Positions 10,431-22,660 are shown, counted from the stretch's first letter. The stretch: DNA of 64,000 nucleotides from Linyphia triangularis (GCA_963978545.1 OZ021724.1:100081163-100145162), one strand, 5' to 3'. Notes: generated by a model from the sequence alone, not told the origin. Translations and numbers: made by a program.

Positions 10431-11905
10431 AAGGGGTGTGGAACATCGCGCAACTTTTAACTACACTTTAATAGTGACGTGGATATGTGTCAATTACAGT
10501 TTTTATATTTTCATCATTTGTTAAAAAAAAATAGCCAGTTTGGTGATATTTTTTACAATAATTCTTGTAAGGGTAAAAAAAACAGAAAAAAACCCCACCT
10601 CCGCCAAAATAGGGATTTTGGCGATATTCTTTCAGATAATCCTTGTATTATCCCATTTTATAAGTGAAACTGGGGGGGGGGGGGAGAAGAAAAAAAATGC
10701 TCGCTGATGAGGTATGCTCAAGGAAAGATGACTATGTTGAAGGCATTCGTTTTTCAACTTTTTACGCCATTAAGGGGACTGTTAAGTCAAAAATAAAAAT
10801 TCTTCAATTTTTGTCTAAAATTCATGAAATTTTTTGTGCAGTTCAATAGCAATTAGATGAAACACAACTTAAAATTTCAAAAATTTATATCGCTTTTTTT
10901 TCAAAAAATTAAATTTTTATTGAAAAATTTAGCGTTTTTTCCGTAATTTTAAAAAGGCTCCTTGCGATTCAAATTTTTTGCAATCTGTCTCAATTTTTTT
11001 TGTACAAGCTAATTGAATATATATTGACATAATTGTGCATGGATTTTGAATTTGACTCATTGGTTAATTATTTAAAAGTAAAACTGTGGTACTACGGCAA
11101 AAAATGTAAGCTTTTTAAATAGAAGCATTACGAAAATTACTGTAAAACAATAAAAAAATACCCGATTCCAAAATCCATGCACAATTGTGTTTAAAATAGT
11201 ATAGTAAACAATATCTCCAAATTTTAAAAAAATACATCAACTTTTGGATCGCAAGGAACAAATCGAATACCTAAAAATCTTAAAATACACATGAAGAGAA
11301 AAATGCAACTTAAGAAATTGAAATACATACGATTTCTGATATGCGCGCTTACAAAAACTCAAATAATTTTCTTAATTCTTCTCGGATCAGCAAAAGTAAG
11401 GTATGTACTGAAAGCTAGAATTGCAGGCTATATATTTCCAATAAAATATAAAAATAGAAATTTTTGAAATTTTTGTTCTAACAGTCCCCTTAAAGCATTT
11501 TTACGGGAACAAAGGAGGTGGGAATGTTTAGAACACCTTAAGAGGCATTACCACAAATTCTTTTTTATCAAAATTGGTAAAGCCGTTTTTAAGCAATCAT
11601 TGAAAAACATGGTTTTTTTAATGATTATTACCTTCTGCACATGCTCCAATTTGACGAAAACCTAATGGTAGGTCCCAGGGCCACCATCAACACGAATACC
11701 AAATTTGAGCATCGTAGGTCAATTTGTTTGGAGTTATGCTGACCACTTGCAAACATTTTTTCTAGATTACTTTTTTGAAATCAGGATGTTCCAAAACGTA
11801 GAAAAATGCACAAAAATAATAATAAATGTTTTTTTTTTTTTTTTTTTTTGACCGAATGATATACTTTTATTACCTTATGTATTTATTACGTATGAAAGTA
11901 AAAAT
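10431..11905 (+). repeat. Family D repeat, copy 4, split by TTAA element E1
   Basis: It runs from GGGGTGTGGAACATCGC to a decayed hairpin end. The D sequence breaks at CGCCATTAA and resumes at TTAAAGCATTTTTACGGG after the 716-bp element E1. Other D copies carry the uninterrupted join, giving a related empty site. Confidence 0.8.
10774..11489 (+). mobile_element. Family E TTAA element, copy 1 (Kolobok-like MITE)
   Basis: 716 bp between two TTAA target duplications (10770-10773 and 11490-11493). The ends are inverted: GGGGACTGTTAAG on the left and an imperfect TTCTAACAGTCCCC on the right. TTAA targets with purine-rich 5' GG termini fit the Kolobok superfamily better than piggyBac, whose termini usually start CC; this is inference from termini only. 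No transposase frame is present. An internal inverted pair (GTGCATGGATTTTG and CAAAATCCATGCAC) lies near the middle. Confidence 0.85.
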
Positions 11906-12245
11906 TGGGACTGGATGTTACTGCAATGGAAGGAAGAATTCCACTTTTTCCCCATCCGAACCACCGTGATCGAAAACGTGCATTGATAAGTTAGCACAAG
12001 ATCCGATAAACACTTATACTCAAAAAGACCATTCCAGTAGAGTATAAAGGTATTTAACTTTTGCCCAGCAAACTAACATAAAATATCACAGGAAATACAA
12101 ACCTATAAACCACAATAATAGCAAATTATCGCAGGAAAGAACAGCATCGCAGAAACAAAATGAAAACCAACCTGCCATTCTGGAATGGGGACAAGAAAAA
12201 AGGGGAACTCACACGTCCATGCTGCTAGGCCAGCTTATCTTGCAA
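11906..12245. other. Spacer, no gene seen
   Basis: Unique-looking, moderately AT-rich DNA between a D repeat and an A element. No supported feature. Confidence 0.4.
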
Positions 12246-12247
12246 TA

Positions 12248-12907
12248 GTCCGATAGGCGACTGCAATTTTTGGACCCCATCGAACATCATTCTGAATTTT
12301 TTAATAGAAATTAGAGAAAAGTGAGTAGATTAAGAATCCACTGGTCTGCCGTTGCAAAAATGGCCGAAATTGGTCAAAAATCGACTTGGAATGAGTTGAA
12401 CTAAAATACGATTGCCAAATATGTCATAACTTGCCAAAAAGAGAACAAACTTTTTCATCTGACAACCCACTGCATTTTGATTTTCAATGAGAAAAAGCGC
12501 AAACGATTTCTGATCTCTGGCTTTTAAAATTTGTATCTTTTAAAAGTAAGCCAAATTGGCGACATCAGTTACGTCATCCATGACGTAATATTTATTGCCA
12601 ACTTGGCTCCCTTTTAATAGATGCAAGTAGACCGTCGCCAGTTATCTGAATCGTCTGCAACCTTCTTAATTGATAATTAAAGAGTAAGGGTTACCAAATA
12701 AAAAACAAATGCTCATTATTTGGCAAGTTATCTCTCATTTGGCAATTGGATTTAGTTCAACTTATTAAAAGTCGATTTTTGACCAGTTTCGGCCATTTTT
12801 GCCACAGCAGACCAGTGGATTCGTAATCTACTCACTTTTCTCTAATTTCTATAAAAAAATCAGAATGATGTTCGATGAGGTCCAAAAATTGCAGTCACCT
12901 CTCAGTC
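12248..12907. mobile_element. Family A foldback element, copy 1
   Basis: 660 bp flanked by TA. Family A is a giant hairpin: the left arm, starting GTCCGAGAGGCGACTGCA, is repeated in inverted form at the right end, and homology between the arms runs almost to the centre. The centre is a palindrome with two facing CRE-like sites (TTACGTCA...TGACGTAA, about 12569-12588). TA target and long TIRs suggest mobilisation by a Tc1/mariner-type enzyme. There is no coding capacity. Confidence 0.88.
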
Positions 12908-12953
12908 TACAACTTTCAGACTTCAATTGCAAGAATGTAGAGGATAATCTTAC

Positions 12954-13291
12954 CATCGATATAGATAAAACAACTGGATAGACTGCTCCATTGTCAATGC
13001 AAAGTGAAAAACGCGCCGGGGATTGCGAAGATGGTGGGAAGATTAATCAATCACAGTTCACTTTTATAGTTGGATAGGAATGCGAAAAACCTTGTAAAAT
13101 GCTAAAGTATACATTTTTTTGCACATTATTACTAATTAAGGTCTACTACTGACATTTCTGCTGTGTACAACACACAATTTTATTTTCAATCCTTGGCAAT
13201 CCGTATTTTTTATCCTACCAATTGCATCTGGCAACGGCTTCATTTTCCCCGCGTTAAGCAGTCTATCCAGTTGTTTATCTATATCGATGAA
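12954..13291. mobile_element. Family S inverted-repeat element, copy 1
   Basis: 338 bp with imperfect inverted ends of about 33 bp (ATCGATATAGATAAA..CAACTGGATAGACTGC and its complement). It contains the intact site CGTTAAGCAGTC (13253-13264), which in the second copy is occupied by TTAA element F1. Confidence 0.75.
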
Positions 13292-13327
13292 TCCTACAGA
13301 CTAAATAACAAAAATTGAAACACGTAT

Positions 13328-13948
13328 TCTTAAGGGTCAATTACACTGGGCGAGTTTACTAGCTACTAACCGGCAAGTTTAGTCGCCAGCGAATGTGCTA
13401 TACTAAACTCCAACTTAACTTGATATCACTAGACGGTAGATCGTCACAGTGCTCATAGGCATTTAATCCATTTTGGCGGAGTGAAGACATAATTCTCGCC
13501 AAACCTTAGAGCCTTTTGTTCTCTACAGGGTTGTGGTTTGGCGAACTAAATGCTTTCACTCCGCCAAAATGTATTAAATGCCTATGAGCACTGTGACGAT
13601 CTACCGTCTAGTGATGTCAAGTTAAGTTGAAGTTTAGTATAGTTGAGGATGACACTAAAAGTTTCCCACACGCTTACTAGCTGGTGTGCAGAAACCACGT
13701 GCTTTTGCCTTTTTGCACCAGCTTGCCGCTTTTACACTAGAACCTCTGATGACACACTGCTAATTTACTAGCTAGCTCGCTCAAACACCGGCGAGTAGCG
13801 AGTAAAGTAGCCCGGCTTTCAATTTTCCAACAGCTTTTTTACTAGTAGCTATGATGCAAGTGAATGAATGACATAAAGCTAGTTTACTATCAACTAGTAA
13901 ACTAGCCTGCTAGTAGCTAGTAAACTCTCCCCGTGTAATTGACCTTTC
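13328..13948. mobile_element. Family L inverted-repeat element hosting K1
   Basis: The ends match as inverted repeats (GGTCAATTACACTGGGCGAG and ..CCCCGTGTAATTGACC), followed inward by GTTTACTAGCTACT and its complement. The interior is rich in TAGCTAGTAAACT palindromes. A foldback of family K (13398-13642) interrupts it. No coding capacity. Confidence 0.7.
13398..13642. mobile_element. Family K foldback, copy 1
   Basis: 245 bp with arms of about 100 bp in near-perfect inverted orientation, starting CTATACTAAACTCCAACTTA and ending in the complement. Each arm holds CGGTAGATCGTCACAGTGCTC and ATTTTGGCGGAGTGAA. The small loop includes GTTCTCTACAGGGTTG. Further copies lie at 56119 and 62691. Confidence 0.88.
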
Positions 13949-13955
13949 ACTAGCA

Positions 13956-14070
13956 GGGCTAGCTGCTAATAGAAAGTTGGGGGGGGGGGGGGAATTTGAA
14001 AGCCGGGCTACTTTACTCGCTACTGACCGGTGTTTGAGCGAGCGAGCTAGTAAATTAGCGGTGTGTCAAG
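13956..14070. repeat. Inverted partial copy of family L
   Basis: The complement of 13755-13835 (the AGCGAGTAAAGTAGCCCGGC block) reappears as GCCGGGCTACTTTACTCGCT, preceded by a G run at 13979-13992. It suggests a second L copy or an internal rearrangement. Confidence 0.6.
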
Positions 14071-14179
14071 ATTAGCCAATCTTCTAAAACTGTAAATTAA
14101 TCCTGTTAATTACTGTTATAATAGGCAACAGTTACTAGAGACAACAGTGAAAGATTCCGGAATTATTTTTCCCAATTCT

Positions 14180-15237
14180 AAATGTTCCAAAAGGGCCATA
14201 AACACAAAAATTTCTGCTCACTGCGTTTTTTCTTTCTTTTTTATTTTTAATTTGCAACCTTAAGTTCACCTGTTAGACTTTGGTGAGAAAACGATTCATT
14301 TGGCTCGAATTGAATGTGACGTCACTTCATCTGAAATAACTTGGCTTGAAACGCAGCAGCGGAAACCAGTTTTGCAAGTCTCTCGGTTTTGGGGCATTTT
14401 CTTTTCTTAATATTTAAATAACTAATTTTTTTTTTTTTTTTAAGAATCAGAAAGAAATTCTTCATAAATATAAACTAATTTCACTCTTTTTTTAAAAAAT
14501 ACGGGAATTGTCCATTATTATTAACCAATTAATAACGACTTCGGAATGGATAAACAGTCATTGTTTTTAACTTTTACCTTATTTATTTAGATCATTTTAG
14601 GTATATTTAGTATTTTTCAGATTTAAAAAAAATATATATATTTTTATGAGTTTAAAAAAAACACTAAATTGAAGCACAATAGCAATTTATTAGAATTAAA
14701 AAAAAAATAAAAAAATAAAAAAAAAAAAAAAATATTGATTGACAAGTTTTCTTGCCAATGGACATTTCCCGCATTTTTTTTAAAAAAACGAATGAAATTA
14801 GTTTATAACTATGAAGAATTTCTTTCTGATTCCAAATATTTAAACAAAAGTTCTTTAAAAAAATTAGTTATCTAAATATTAAGAAAAGAAAATACCCCTA
14901 AATCGAGCCAAAACCAGTCCGATCAAATCACTCAATAAAATCTGTGACGTCAAAGCTTCCTTCCGTTTCAATGGCTATCTTGATTTTTTTGCCAAATAGT
15001 TGGCGTTGGTAGATCATTGTCATATCCCGTAAAGATTGGCGCGATTTGCGAGAAACTTGCAAAACTGGGCCATCAAGCCAAGATGTTTGGGAAGTCTTTA
15101 CGTCACATTCAATTCAAGACGAATGAATCGTTTTCATGCCAACGTCTAACAGGGGAACTTTGATTGTAAATAAAAAAATAAATAAAAAGCGCATTGAGAA
15201 TAAATTTTTTTCTGTTTATGGCCCTTTCAAAACATTT
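14180..15237. mobile_element. Family M long inverted-repeat element, copy 1
   Basis: About 1,058 bp. The left end (AAATGTTCCAAAAGGGCCAT) is mirrored at the right end (ATGGCCCTTTCAAAACATTT). Inside, an AGAAAGAAATTCTTCATA block at 14448-14465 is mirrored near 14810-14830. A similar sequence around TATAATAGGCAACAGTTACT lies on both sides (about 14112-14137 and 15308-15330), perhaps an unusually long target duplication or part of an older repeat. Confidence 0.7.
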
Positions 15238-15330
15238 AAAATTAAATAAAAAAAAAAAAAAAAAAAAAATGCTAGAAGTGTCGATTGTCATTAATGAGTT
15301 AATATCTATTATAATAGGCAACAGTTACTG

Positions 15331-16453
15331 CATTGAATAGCTATACAATAATAATAGCTAATAGTTAGGCACATGATAAAGTCTTTAATAGTAATGAAAA
15401 TTAGCAGCGTGAAAATAAGTTATCTGCTGAACGGTTCTTCTATTCGCAGTAACTGAGAGTTACAAATTTATTTATCGTTGACGGCACATTTAAAGAGACT
15501 TAACTCAAATGCTAAACAATAAAAGTTTTGTACTCGACGTAATTTTATTGCCATCACTTGGGACTTGAATGCGGCTATAAAAATGTCATTTCACCCTCGG
15601 AGAAGGAAGGAATATCCCTAAACAATTTCTTTTCCAATTATCACACTTTATTAAATCTGCACAACTGAAAAAAACCCGCTCGGAATCGTGTAGGTCGTAA
15701 AAGTTTACCAAGTCGAAAATGCAGACGACTAACACAAACAATTGTTCTTTTTTTTTTTTTTTTTTTTTCATTGAAACTTGTATGTATATAATTATTGTTG
15801 TTGAGTATACTTTTTTTTGTCTTTTATTGCACAATAAACTTGCAAGTAACGCTGTTTTAATTATAACTTGCGTCATAAAAAAAAAAAAATGTTTTTTTTT
15901 TATTACAATTAAAAAGCGCAGTTGTTAGTAATGTTCTTTTTCGCTTATTGGAGACTCGACACTCAGTTTCTCGTCTGTTGCAATTTAATTAGTATTTCGA
16001 GAATGGCAACCGTAACTCCCATAGCAATTAAGAAAAGGTTCAATGAAGTGATTAAAAGAATATAATTACCTTCACAGAAAAGTGAAAAAAAAAACCAAAA
16101 AAAAAAGAAACGTCTTAATAAAAATATAACTTTAAAAAAAAAAAAAAAAAAATGCCTAATTGCATTTCAACACATTTGAATGCGAAAAGCTAATAAGCAA
16201 CTGACATCGATCTAAATTAATTACAAAATTTAAACTCTTTTATTAAAAGCGTTTTTAATAATACAAAATAATGTTGTTTGGAAACTGTATCTTATATGTG
16301 ATAGCTTTCAGATTTTTTAAATACCTGAAAATATTAGGAAGTCATATGGTCAACATAGAATTCTCCTGTCTATCATGGGTTTTGGCGTAAAAATTAATCA
16401 ACACTCATCTATACATGATAAAAAATTAAAAAATACATATATATATATATATA
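15331..16453. other. AT-rich spacer, no gene seen
   Basis: Mostly homopolymer-rich AT DNA with T runs at 15749-15768 and A runs at 15877-15889 and 16134-16151. The overlapping frames on opposite strands near 15586-15928 come from these runs. (AT)n occurs at 16437-16453. Confidence 0.45.
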
Positions 16454-16775
16454 CGAATTTCTGTATATTTGTAAATATTCCGAAGTATTGATTATGTAAA
16501 TAGGAAAATTTCTGTACATTTCGCATAAGGCATTGCAAGAGTTCGCTTTCCTGCAATGTGTGTCTTAATGCTTGAAAACGAGTTTTACAGAGATAATGCT
16601 GGGAAGCGAGTTTTACAAATAAGGCCATTTAACATCATGGTAATGGAAATCTCGCCAAATTGGCGAGATAGAGTTCAGGTTTTGTAAAAGAATCTGTGAA
16701 GAGTATATCGGAATAAATTTCTGCAAGTGTTAATCTGCTTAGGTTTCAAATATCTTTCGAACCCGCCCACGCAAC
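16454..16775 (+). mobile_element. Internally deleted LTR-like copy
   Basis: It matches the two ends of the 755-bp LTR-like element at 48020-48774 but lacks the middle. The break falls just after GGCGAGATAGAG, where the sequence jumps to GTAAAAGAATCTGTGAAGAG. A GGAATAAATTT poly-A-like signal is retained near 16710. It is embedded in (AT)n, so the terminal bases and TSD are unclear. Confidence 0.65.
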
Positions 16776-16914
16776 TATATATATTTATATGAAAAAGCAA
16801 GCCTACACAAATAAAGTTTTAAGTATAAATCTTTGAAATGCATTGTCAACTTTTAAGTACAGTTACAATTTTTAAGATTGATTTTGGATATTACGTACGC
16901 TAATATAAACGTAC

Positions 16915-17345
16915 GTAAAAGCTGTCTTTTAGAGACAGCACTGAAAACTTGATAGATTTGCATCTTCATCGAAACGAGTCTATATGCCAAGTTTCAGTTC
17001 TTTTGGAAGACGACTAGTGGTTTAATTAGCCCTCTGTAGATTCGTCCTCCACAAACAAAGGAATAAACGCATAAATAAACAGAATCAAAGTTAATACGAG
17101 GAATTTGAGGTATCAGTATACATTGGAAATTACCAAAATTGGTGCTATCAACCATTTTTTAAATCCTTTATATTAACTTCGATTTTATGTCTATGTTTGT
17201 AGATGGCAGGCAACTCTGAGGAGGCCTGATCAGCACCCTTCTCGTCATCCAATCGGGCTGAAACGTGGCAGGTAGACTCGATGTCGATGACAATGCATTC
17301 CATCAAACTTTGCTGCTCATGTAACTAAGTTACCTCGGTAATTAA
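16915..17345. repeat. Family O fragments in opposite orientation
   Basis: A forward fragment (16915-17065, with GCCAAGTTTCAG..TTAATTAGCCCTC) faces a reverse fragment (17155-17345, with CATCCAATCGGGCTGAAAC). They form a loose inverted pair. Confidence 0.6.
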
Positions 17346-17373
17346 AAAGTCAGGTTGTCTATTTATACATATA

Positions 17374-18040
17374 TTTTTACTTTCAATTACCCATATGTAT
17401 ACAAAGGGCAATAAAAGTAAAACATTCGGTCAAAAAAAAAAAATCGTTTTTTTTTTTTTGCAATTCTCCACGTTTTGGAACATATTGAATTCAAAAAAGT
17501 GATCTACAAAAACTGTCTGTGCGCATGTGGTTAACATAGCTCCCGAACAAATTGATCTACGATGTTCAAATTTGGAGTGAGGGTTGGTGATGGCCATGAG
17601 ACCTACCAGTAAGGCTTTCTTCAAAATCGCGCATACGCTTAAGGTAGCTGCCATTGAAAAAAATCATGTTTTTCAGTGATTGCTAAAAAACGGCTCAAAC
17701 GATTTTGATAGAAATCGCTATGGTAATGCCCCTTAAAGTGTTCTAAACATCCCCACTTCCGAAATTCTCGTAAACAATATTTTAATGGCGTAAAAAGTTG
17801 AAAAACGAATGCTTTCAATACAGAGTTCTCTTTGCTTCAACATAGTTCTACGATAGTTTTATCTCCTCTTCTTAGTTTTATTTATAAGAAAGGATAATAC
17901 AAGAATTATCGCCAAAAATATCGCCAAACTGTCAATTTTTCACTAAATGATTGATAAAAATATAAAAACGGTAAATGACACAAATTGACATCAGTATTAT
18001 AGCGTAATTGAAAGTTGTGCGATGTTCCACACCACTAGTT
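17374..18040 (-). repeat. Family D repeat, copy 5
   Basis: Near-full copy on the minus strand, from TTTTTACTTTCAATTACCC to GTGCGATGTTCCACACCACTAG. Its 74-codon minus-strand frame (17430-17654) shares the FEHRRSICSG peptide with other D copies. Confidence 0.8.
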
Positions 18041-18854
18041 CTGAGAGTAATTTTCGTATAATAAATTAGAATAGTTTTGTTTGATTTCCTGCTAGAATTG
18101 AATATTTTGTCTTGCTATGAAACAGTAGACAGTAAAAACTAAATTTAACTATTCTACAGAGATATAATTAACTTTTCTCCTAACTATTAAAGCTACATTT
18201 TCGTGTATTTTTACTGAAATAAAATTTAAATTTATATACTTAAAGTTGCCGACCTTAATTACATTTGAGTCACTGTTTCAAATTATCATTTCGAAATGAA
18301 AGTTTTTTTTTTTTTTAATTGAATTCGAAAACTAGGTCGAATTTTTGCCATCGGAACGTATTTTTTCAAATTGTTTCATCTCGAATGTAGCAATTTCGAA
18401 AAAGTATTTCAACATCAAGAGCTAATCCAGTAGAAATTCGCATAAATGTGTGTGAATCGGGAAATATTTTCGAAAAGTTGTAATTATTTTCCGGAGGGAT
18501 TTGTCAATTTTTTTATTTATAAAACTTCGGTATGTTAATAATCTGTTTCTTATGTATAACAAAAATTCTGTAACTCAATGGAATAAATAGCTTTTGGGGA
18601 TACTTTAAAAGTTTCACAAATTTAGGAAAGTCATACGGAAAAAAGAAGTTATTTAAATAGAATTCACAGTAACAAAAGAACTATATAATTCTAGAAGATT
18701 GCTTGTTTGGTTATATATTATCAATACTAAAAGGAAAAAAATCCGAGAAAACAACAACATTGACAGAAATTCGGGAGACATATTATGCGCTGATTTCTAG
18801 TTTTGGCCAAATAGACGTATGGTATATAGACGGAAATGGCTTTTTTTTTTTTTT
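18041..18854. other. AT-rich spacer, no gene seen
   Basis: Unique-looking AT-rich sequence. No repeat match or coding signal. Confidence 0.4.
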
Positions 18855-19198
18855 TTTCTTTCTTTCAACTATCATATGTTATCATAGGGTAATAAAAAGT
18901 ATTGTACTCGGTTAAAAAAATAAAAATTCTGTGGAGGAGAAGGGGGGGGGGGGGAGATTGTCTACTTGTTTAGAACTTGCTAAAAAAAAAAAAAAAAATC
19001 CTAGAAAAAATGTATGTCGTCTCTGGTCAGTATAATTCCAGAACAGACTGACCTACGATTTTCAAATTTTGCCTATGAGTTAGTTGTGGGCGTAGGACCT
19101 GCCACTAAGGTTTTCATCAAAATTACGCATGCTCATGAAGCAATTGCCTTTGAAACTTTTTTTTTTTTATGTTTGCTAAAAAACGATTTCTGGTAATG
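18855..19198 (-). repeat. Family D repeat, truncated copy 6
   Basis: First of three consecutive D segments in the same orientation. It starts at a degraded hairpin end (ATCATATGTTATCATAGGG) and is cut within the body, where copy 7 begins. Confidence 0.7.
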
Positions 19199-19199
19199 C

Positions 19200-19937
19200 A
19201 TTTTTACTTTCAATTACGCATATGTATACATAGGGTAATAAAAGTATAGTATTCGATAAAAAAAAAAATCGTTTTTTTTTTTTTTTTTTATTTCCCTACG
19301 TTTTGGAACATGCTAATTTCAAAAAAGGGATACAGAAAAAATGTTTGTCTGTGTGTCTGTGGACAGCATAACAATCGAACAAATTGACCTACGATGTTCA
19401 AATTTGGTGTGCAGGTAGGTGATGGCACAGTAACCTACTATTAAAGTTTTCATCAAAATCACGCATGCGCATAAGGTAGAGGCCTTTGAAAAAAAATCAT
19501 GTTTTTCAGTAATTGCTAAAAAACGGCTCTAACGATTTTGTTCAAAATCGCTGAGGTAATGCCTCTTAAGGTGTTCTAAACGTCACAACCTCCGAAACTC
19601 CCCTAAAAATGCTTCAATGACGTAAAAAGTTAAAAAAAAAACAAATGCCTGTAACACAGAGTACTCTTTCCATGGGCATACCACACCAAGGATCGTTTTT
19701 TCACTTACAAGAAAGGATAATTTAATAATTATCGAAAAGTATATCGCCAAAATCATCATTTTGGCGGGTTTTTTTTTTTTTTTTTTTTTTTTTTTTCTTT
19801 GAAAGACCCATACAAAATATCGTCAAACTGGCCACTTTTTTTAAATGAAGGACGAAAATATAAAAACGGTAAATGACACAAATCCAAGTTAGTATTATAG
19901 AGTAATTGAAAGTTGTGCGATGTTCCACACCCCTAGT
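19200..19937 (-). repeat. Family D repeat, copy 7
   Basis: Full-length, from the hairpin end (TTACGCATATGTATACATAG) to GTGCGATGTTCCACACCCCTAG. It directly abuts copies 6 and 8. A 32-bp T run lies at about 19770-19797. Confidence 0.8.
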
Positions 19938-20306
19938 TTGGTTTTCTTAACACCTTCACCTACGAAATTTCCGTAGAAAGGTGATCAGCACGTAAACAGT
20001 TGAAAAACGAATATCTTTAATACAGAATTCTCTTACTTTGAGCATCGCCCATCAACGACAGTTCTGTTTCATTACCAATAACGATAAGGTAATATTTATA
20101 TCGGAAAAAATATCGCGAATTCTTCCGGTTTTCTTTCTTTCCTTTTTTACCAATGTAATAATTAACGCCAAATTATTGCCAAGCTAGCCGTTTAGTTTTT
20201 TAAATAATGAAAATGTGAAAACGAAAGCTGTAAATTACACAAATCCATGACAAATATAAATCGAGTAAAATGTAATCGAAATTTTTTGCGATGTTCTACA
20301 CCCCCA
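19938..20306 (-). repeat. Family D repeat, truncated copy 8
   Basis: It retains only the half of D nearest the GTGTGGAAC end (here GCGATGTTCTACACCCCCAA). It is more diverged than copy 7. Confidence 0.65.
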
Positions 20307-20655
20307 ATTCGTAAACTGAAATGTAGAATAAGATTTAAAACCAAAAAGTAATGTTAAAGAAAGATAAGTTTCTGAGAATTGAAAATATTCTTTGACATCA
20401 GTTAACAACAGTTACATTTTTTTAAACCGTTTTCTTTTTGATCTATCACTGATAAATATTAATCACATCATAGTGGCAATCGTGTGGCCTTCACTGTGTC
20501 TTCTTAACTTTCTGCTTTTTAGCCTACTTCAAAATAATACTTTCAAAACGTTATTTAGTTTTAAAACTTACTTTCTAAACTTTACCTCCTCGATACTTCA
20601 CTTGATTGGAACTACAGACTGCGATGCAACTGCAAGTGTAGGATGACCGAAAGCC
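20307..20655. other. Spacer, no gene seen
   Basis: AT-rich. The 84-codon frame at 20392-20646 is hydrophobic through T-rich codons and runs to the edge of a repeat; not accepted as a gene. Confidence 0.4.
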
Positions 20656-20699
20656 ATTCTGAATTTTTCGTAGAATGAGAAAAGTGAGTAGATTACATT
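20656..20699. repeat. Family A terminal fragment
   Basis: CATTCTGAATTTTTCGTAGA..AAAGTGAGTAGATTA matches the first 80 bp of the A arm without the terminal GTCCGAGAGG. It abuts full copy A2. Confidence 0.6.
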
Positions 20700-20702
20700 A
20701 TA

Positions 20703-21358
20703 GACTGAGAGGCGACTGCAATTTTTGGACCCCATCGAACATCATTCTGATTTTTTTATAGAAATTAGAGAAAAGTGAGTAGATTACGAATTCTCCGGTC
20801 TGCCGTGGAAAAAATGGCCGAAACTGGTCAAAAATCGACTTTTAATAAGTTGAACTAAATCCAATTGCCAAATGAGCCATAACTTGCCAAATAATTAGCA
20901 TTTTTTTTTATTTGGTAACCCTCATTCTTTAATTATCAATCAAGAAGGTTGCAGACGATTCAGATATCTGGCGACGGTCTACTTGCATCTATTAAAAGGG
21001 AGCCAAGTTGGCAATAAACATTACGTCACGGATGACGTAACTGATGTCGCCAATTTGGCTTACTTTCAAAAGATACAAGTTTTCCAAGCCAGAGATCAAA
21101 AATCGTTTGTGCTTTTTTTCATTGAAAATCAAAATACAGGGTTGCCAGACGAAAAAGTTTGTTCTCTTTTTGGCAAGTTATGACATATTTGGCAATCAGA
21201 TTTTAGTTCAACTCATTCCAAGGCAATTTTTTATCAGTTTCGGCCATTTTTGCCACGGCAGACCAGTGGATTCCTAATCTACTCACTTTTCTTCAATCTC
21301 TATAAAAAATTCAGAATGATGTTCGATGAGGTCCAAAAATTGCAGTCGCCTCTCGGAC
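20703..21358. mobile_element. Family A foldback element, copy 2
   Basis: 656 bp between TA dinucleotides (20701-20702 and 21359-21360). The centre, TTACGTCACGGATGACGTAA, keeps both CRE-like half sites. It is followed without spacer by copy 3. Confidence 0.88.
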
Positions 21359-21360
21359 TA

Positions 21361-21945
21361 TTAGAAAAGTGAGTAGATAGCCATGGCAAAAATGGCCGAA
21401 ACTGATCAAAACTAGACTTTGAATGAATTGAACTAAATCTGATTGCCAAATACACCATAACTTGCCATATAATGAGCTTTCTGTTTTATTTGGTAAGGCC
21501 ATCGAAATTTAATTTTGAATTAAGAATGTTGCAGACGATTCAGATATCTGGCGAAAACTCACTTTTGCATCTTTTAAAAGTGAGCCAAGTTGGCAATAAA
21601 TATTACGTCGCTGATGACGTAACTGGATATTGCCAATTTGGCTTACTTTTAAATTATGTAAGTCTTAAAAGTCAGCGAATTAGAAATCGTCTGCGTGTTT
21701 CCTCGTTGAAAATCAAAGTGCGATGGGTTACCAGACGAAAAAGAGTGTTCACTTTTTGGCAAGTTATGACATATTTGTCAATCGGATTTAGTTCAACTCG
21801 TTCAAAGTCAATTTTTGATCTGTTTTGGCTATCTTTGCCACGGCAGACCAATGGATTCGTAATCTACTCACTTTTCACAACATTCTGTAAAAAAATTCAG
21901 ATTGATGATCGATGGGGTACTTGAACTTGTAGTAGCCTCTCGGAG
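21361..21945. mobile_element. Family A foldback element, copy 3 (one end lost)
   Basis: It begins inside the left arm (AGAAAAGTGAGTAGATAG) and ends at GCCTCTCGGAG followed by TA. The centre is TTACGTCGCTGATGACGTAA, with one CRE-like half decayed. A 150-codon frame at 21472-21924 is a read-through of the arms. Confidence 0.82.
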
Positions 21946-22079
21946 TATTATATAGTATAAGGACTCGCTCTCTTCAACACTGAAAATGTAGATAATTAAC
22001 CAAGAAACGCGCCCAACTTGTTCTTATCCCGACATCAAATTTTAATAACATGATAGGCTTAGTTTTTGAATGTGTAATT

Positions 22080-22556
22080 GTAACTATGGATGTTAAATAT
22101 CGCTTTCTGCTCACTGCGTCTATTATTTTTTTTTATTTTTATTTTCAACCAAAGTTCGCCTGTTAGATTTGGCGGGACACATTCAGCTCGAAGCTAATGT
22201 GGCGTCAAAAGATCTGAAATAACTTGGCTTGAAACGCTGGAACGAAAACAATTTTTGCAAGTGTCTGGCAAATCGCGCCAAACGGCACACGATATGGCAA
22301 TCGTTTAAAAAAACTCACACCAACTATTTGGCGGAAACCTCACTATAACCATGAAAGAAAGGAAAGATCTCTTAAAGTCACAGTTATAAAGTAGCATTTT
22401 GATAGGAAAATGATCGGACGATGTTTTCGGGCATTTTCTTTTCTTAATATTTAAATAACTAATTTTTTTTAAAGAACTTTTGTTTGAATATTTGTCTGAG
22501 AAAGAAATTCTTCATAAATATAAACTAACTCCACTCTTCTTTAAAAAAAAAAAAAA
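22080..22556 (+). repeat. Family M partial copy
   Basis: It shares TTTCTGCTCACTGCGT, GAAATAACTTGGCTTGAAACGC and the CATTTTCTTTTCTTAATATT block with M1 at 14210-14470. The right inverted half is absent. Confidence 0.65.
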
Positions 22557-22660
22557 TGCGGGAATTTTTATTATGACATGAAATAATAATCTAAAGATCC
22601 TTATGCGGGGCTTTATTTTGCGTGAGAATCTATCACATAGCAACACTTGTGACATGCTTA

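Noticed and set aside
21472..21924. 150-codon plus-strand ORF
   Set aside because: It lies entirely within family A copy 3. Related frames in other A copies are broken, and A is a non-coding foldback.
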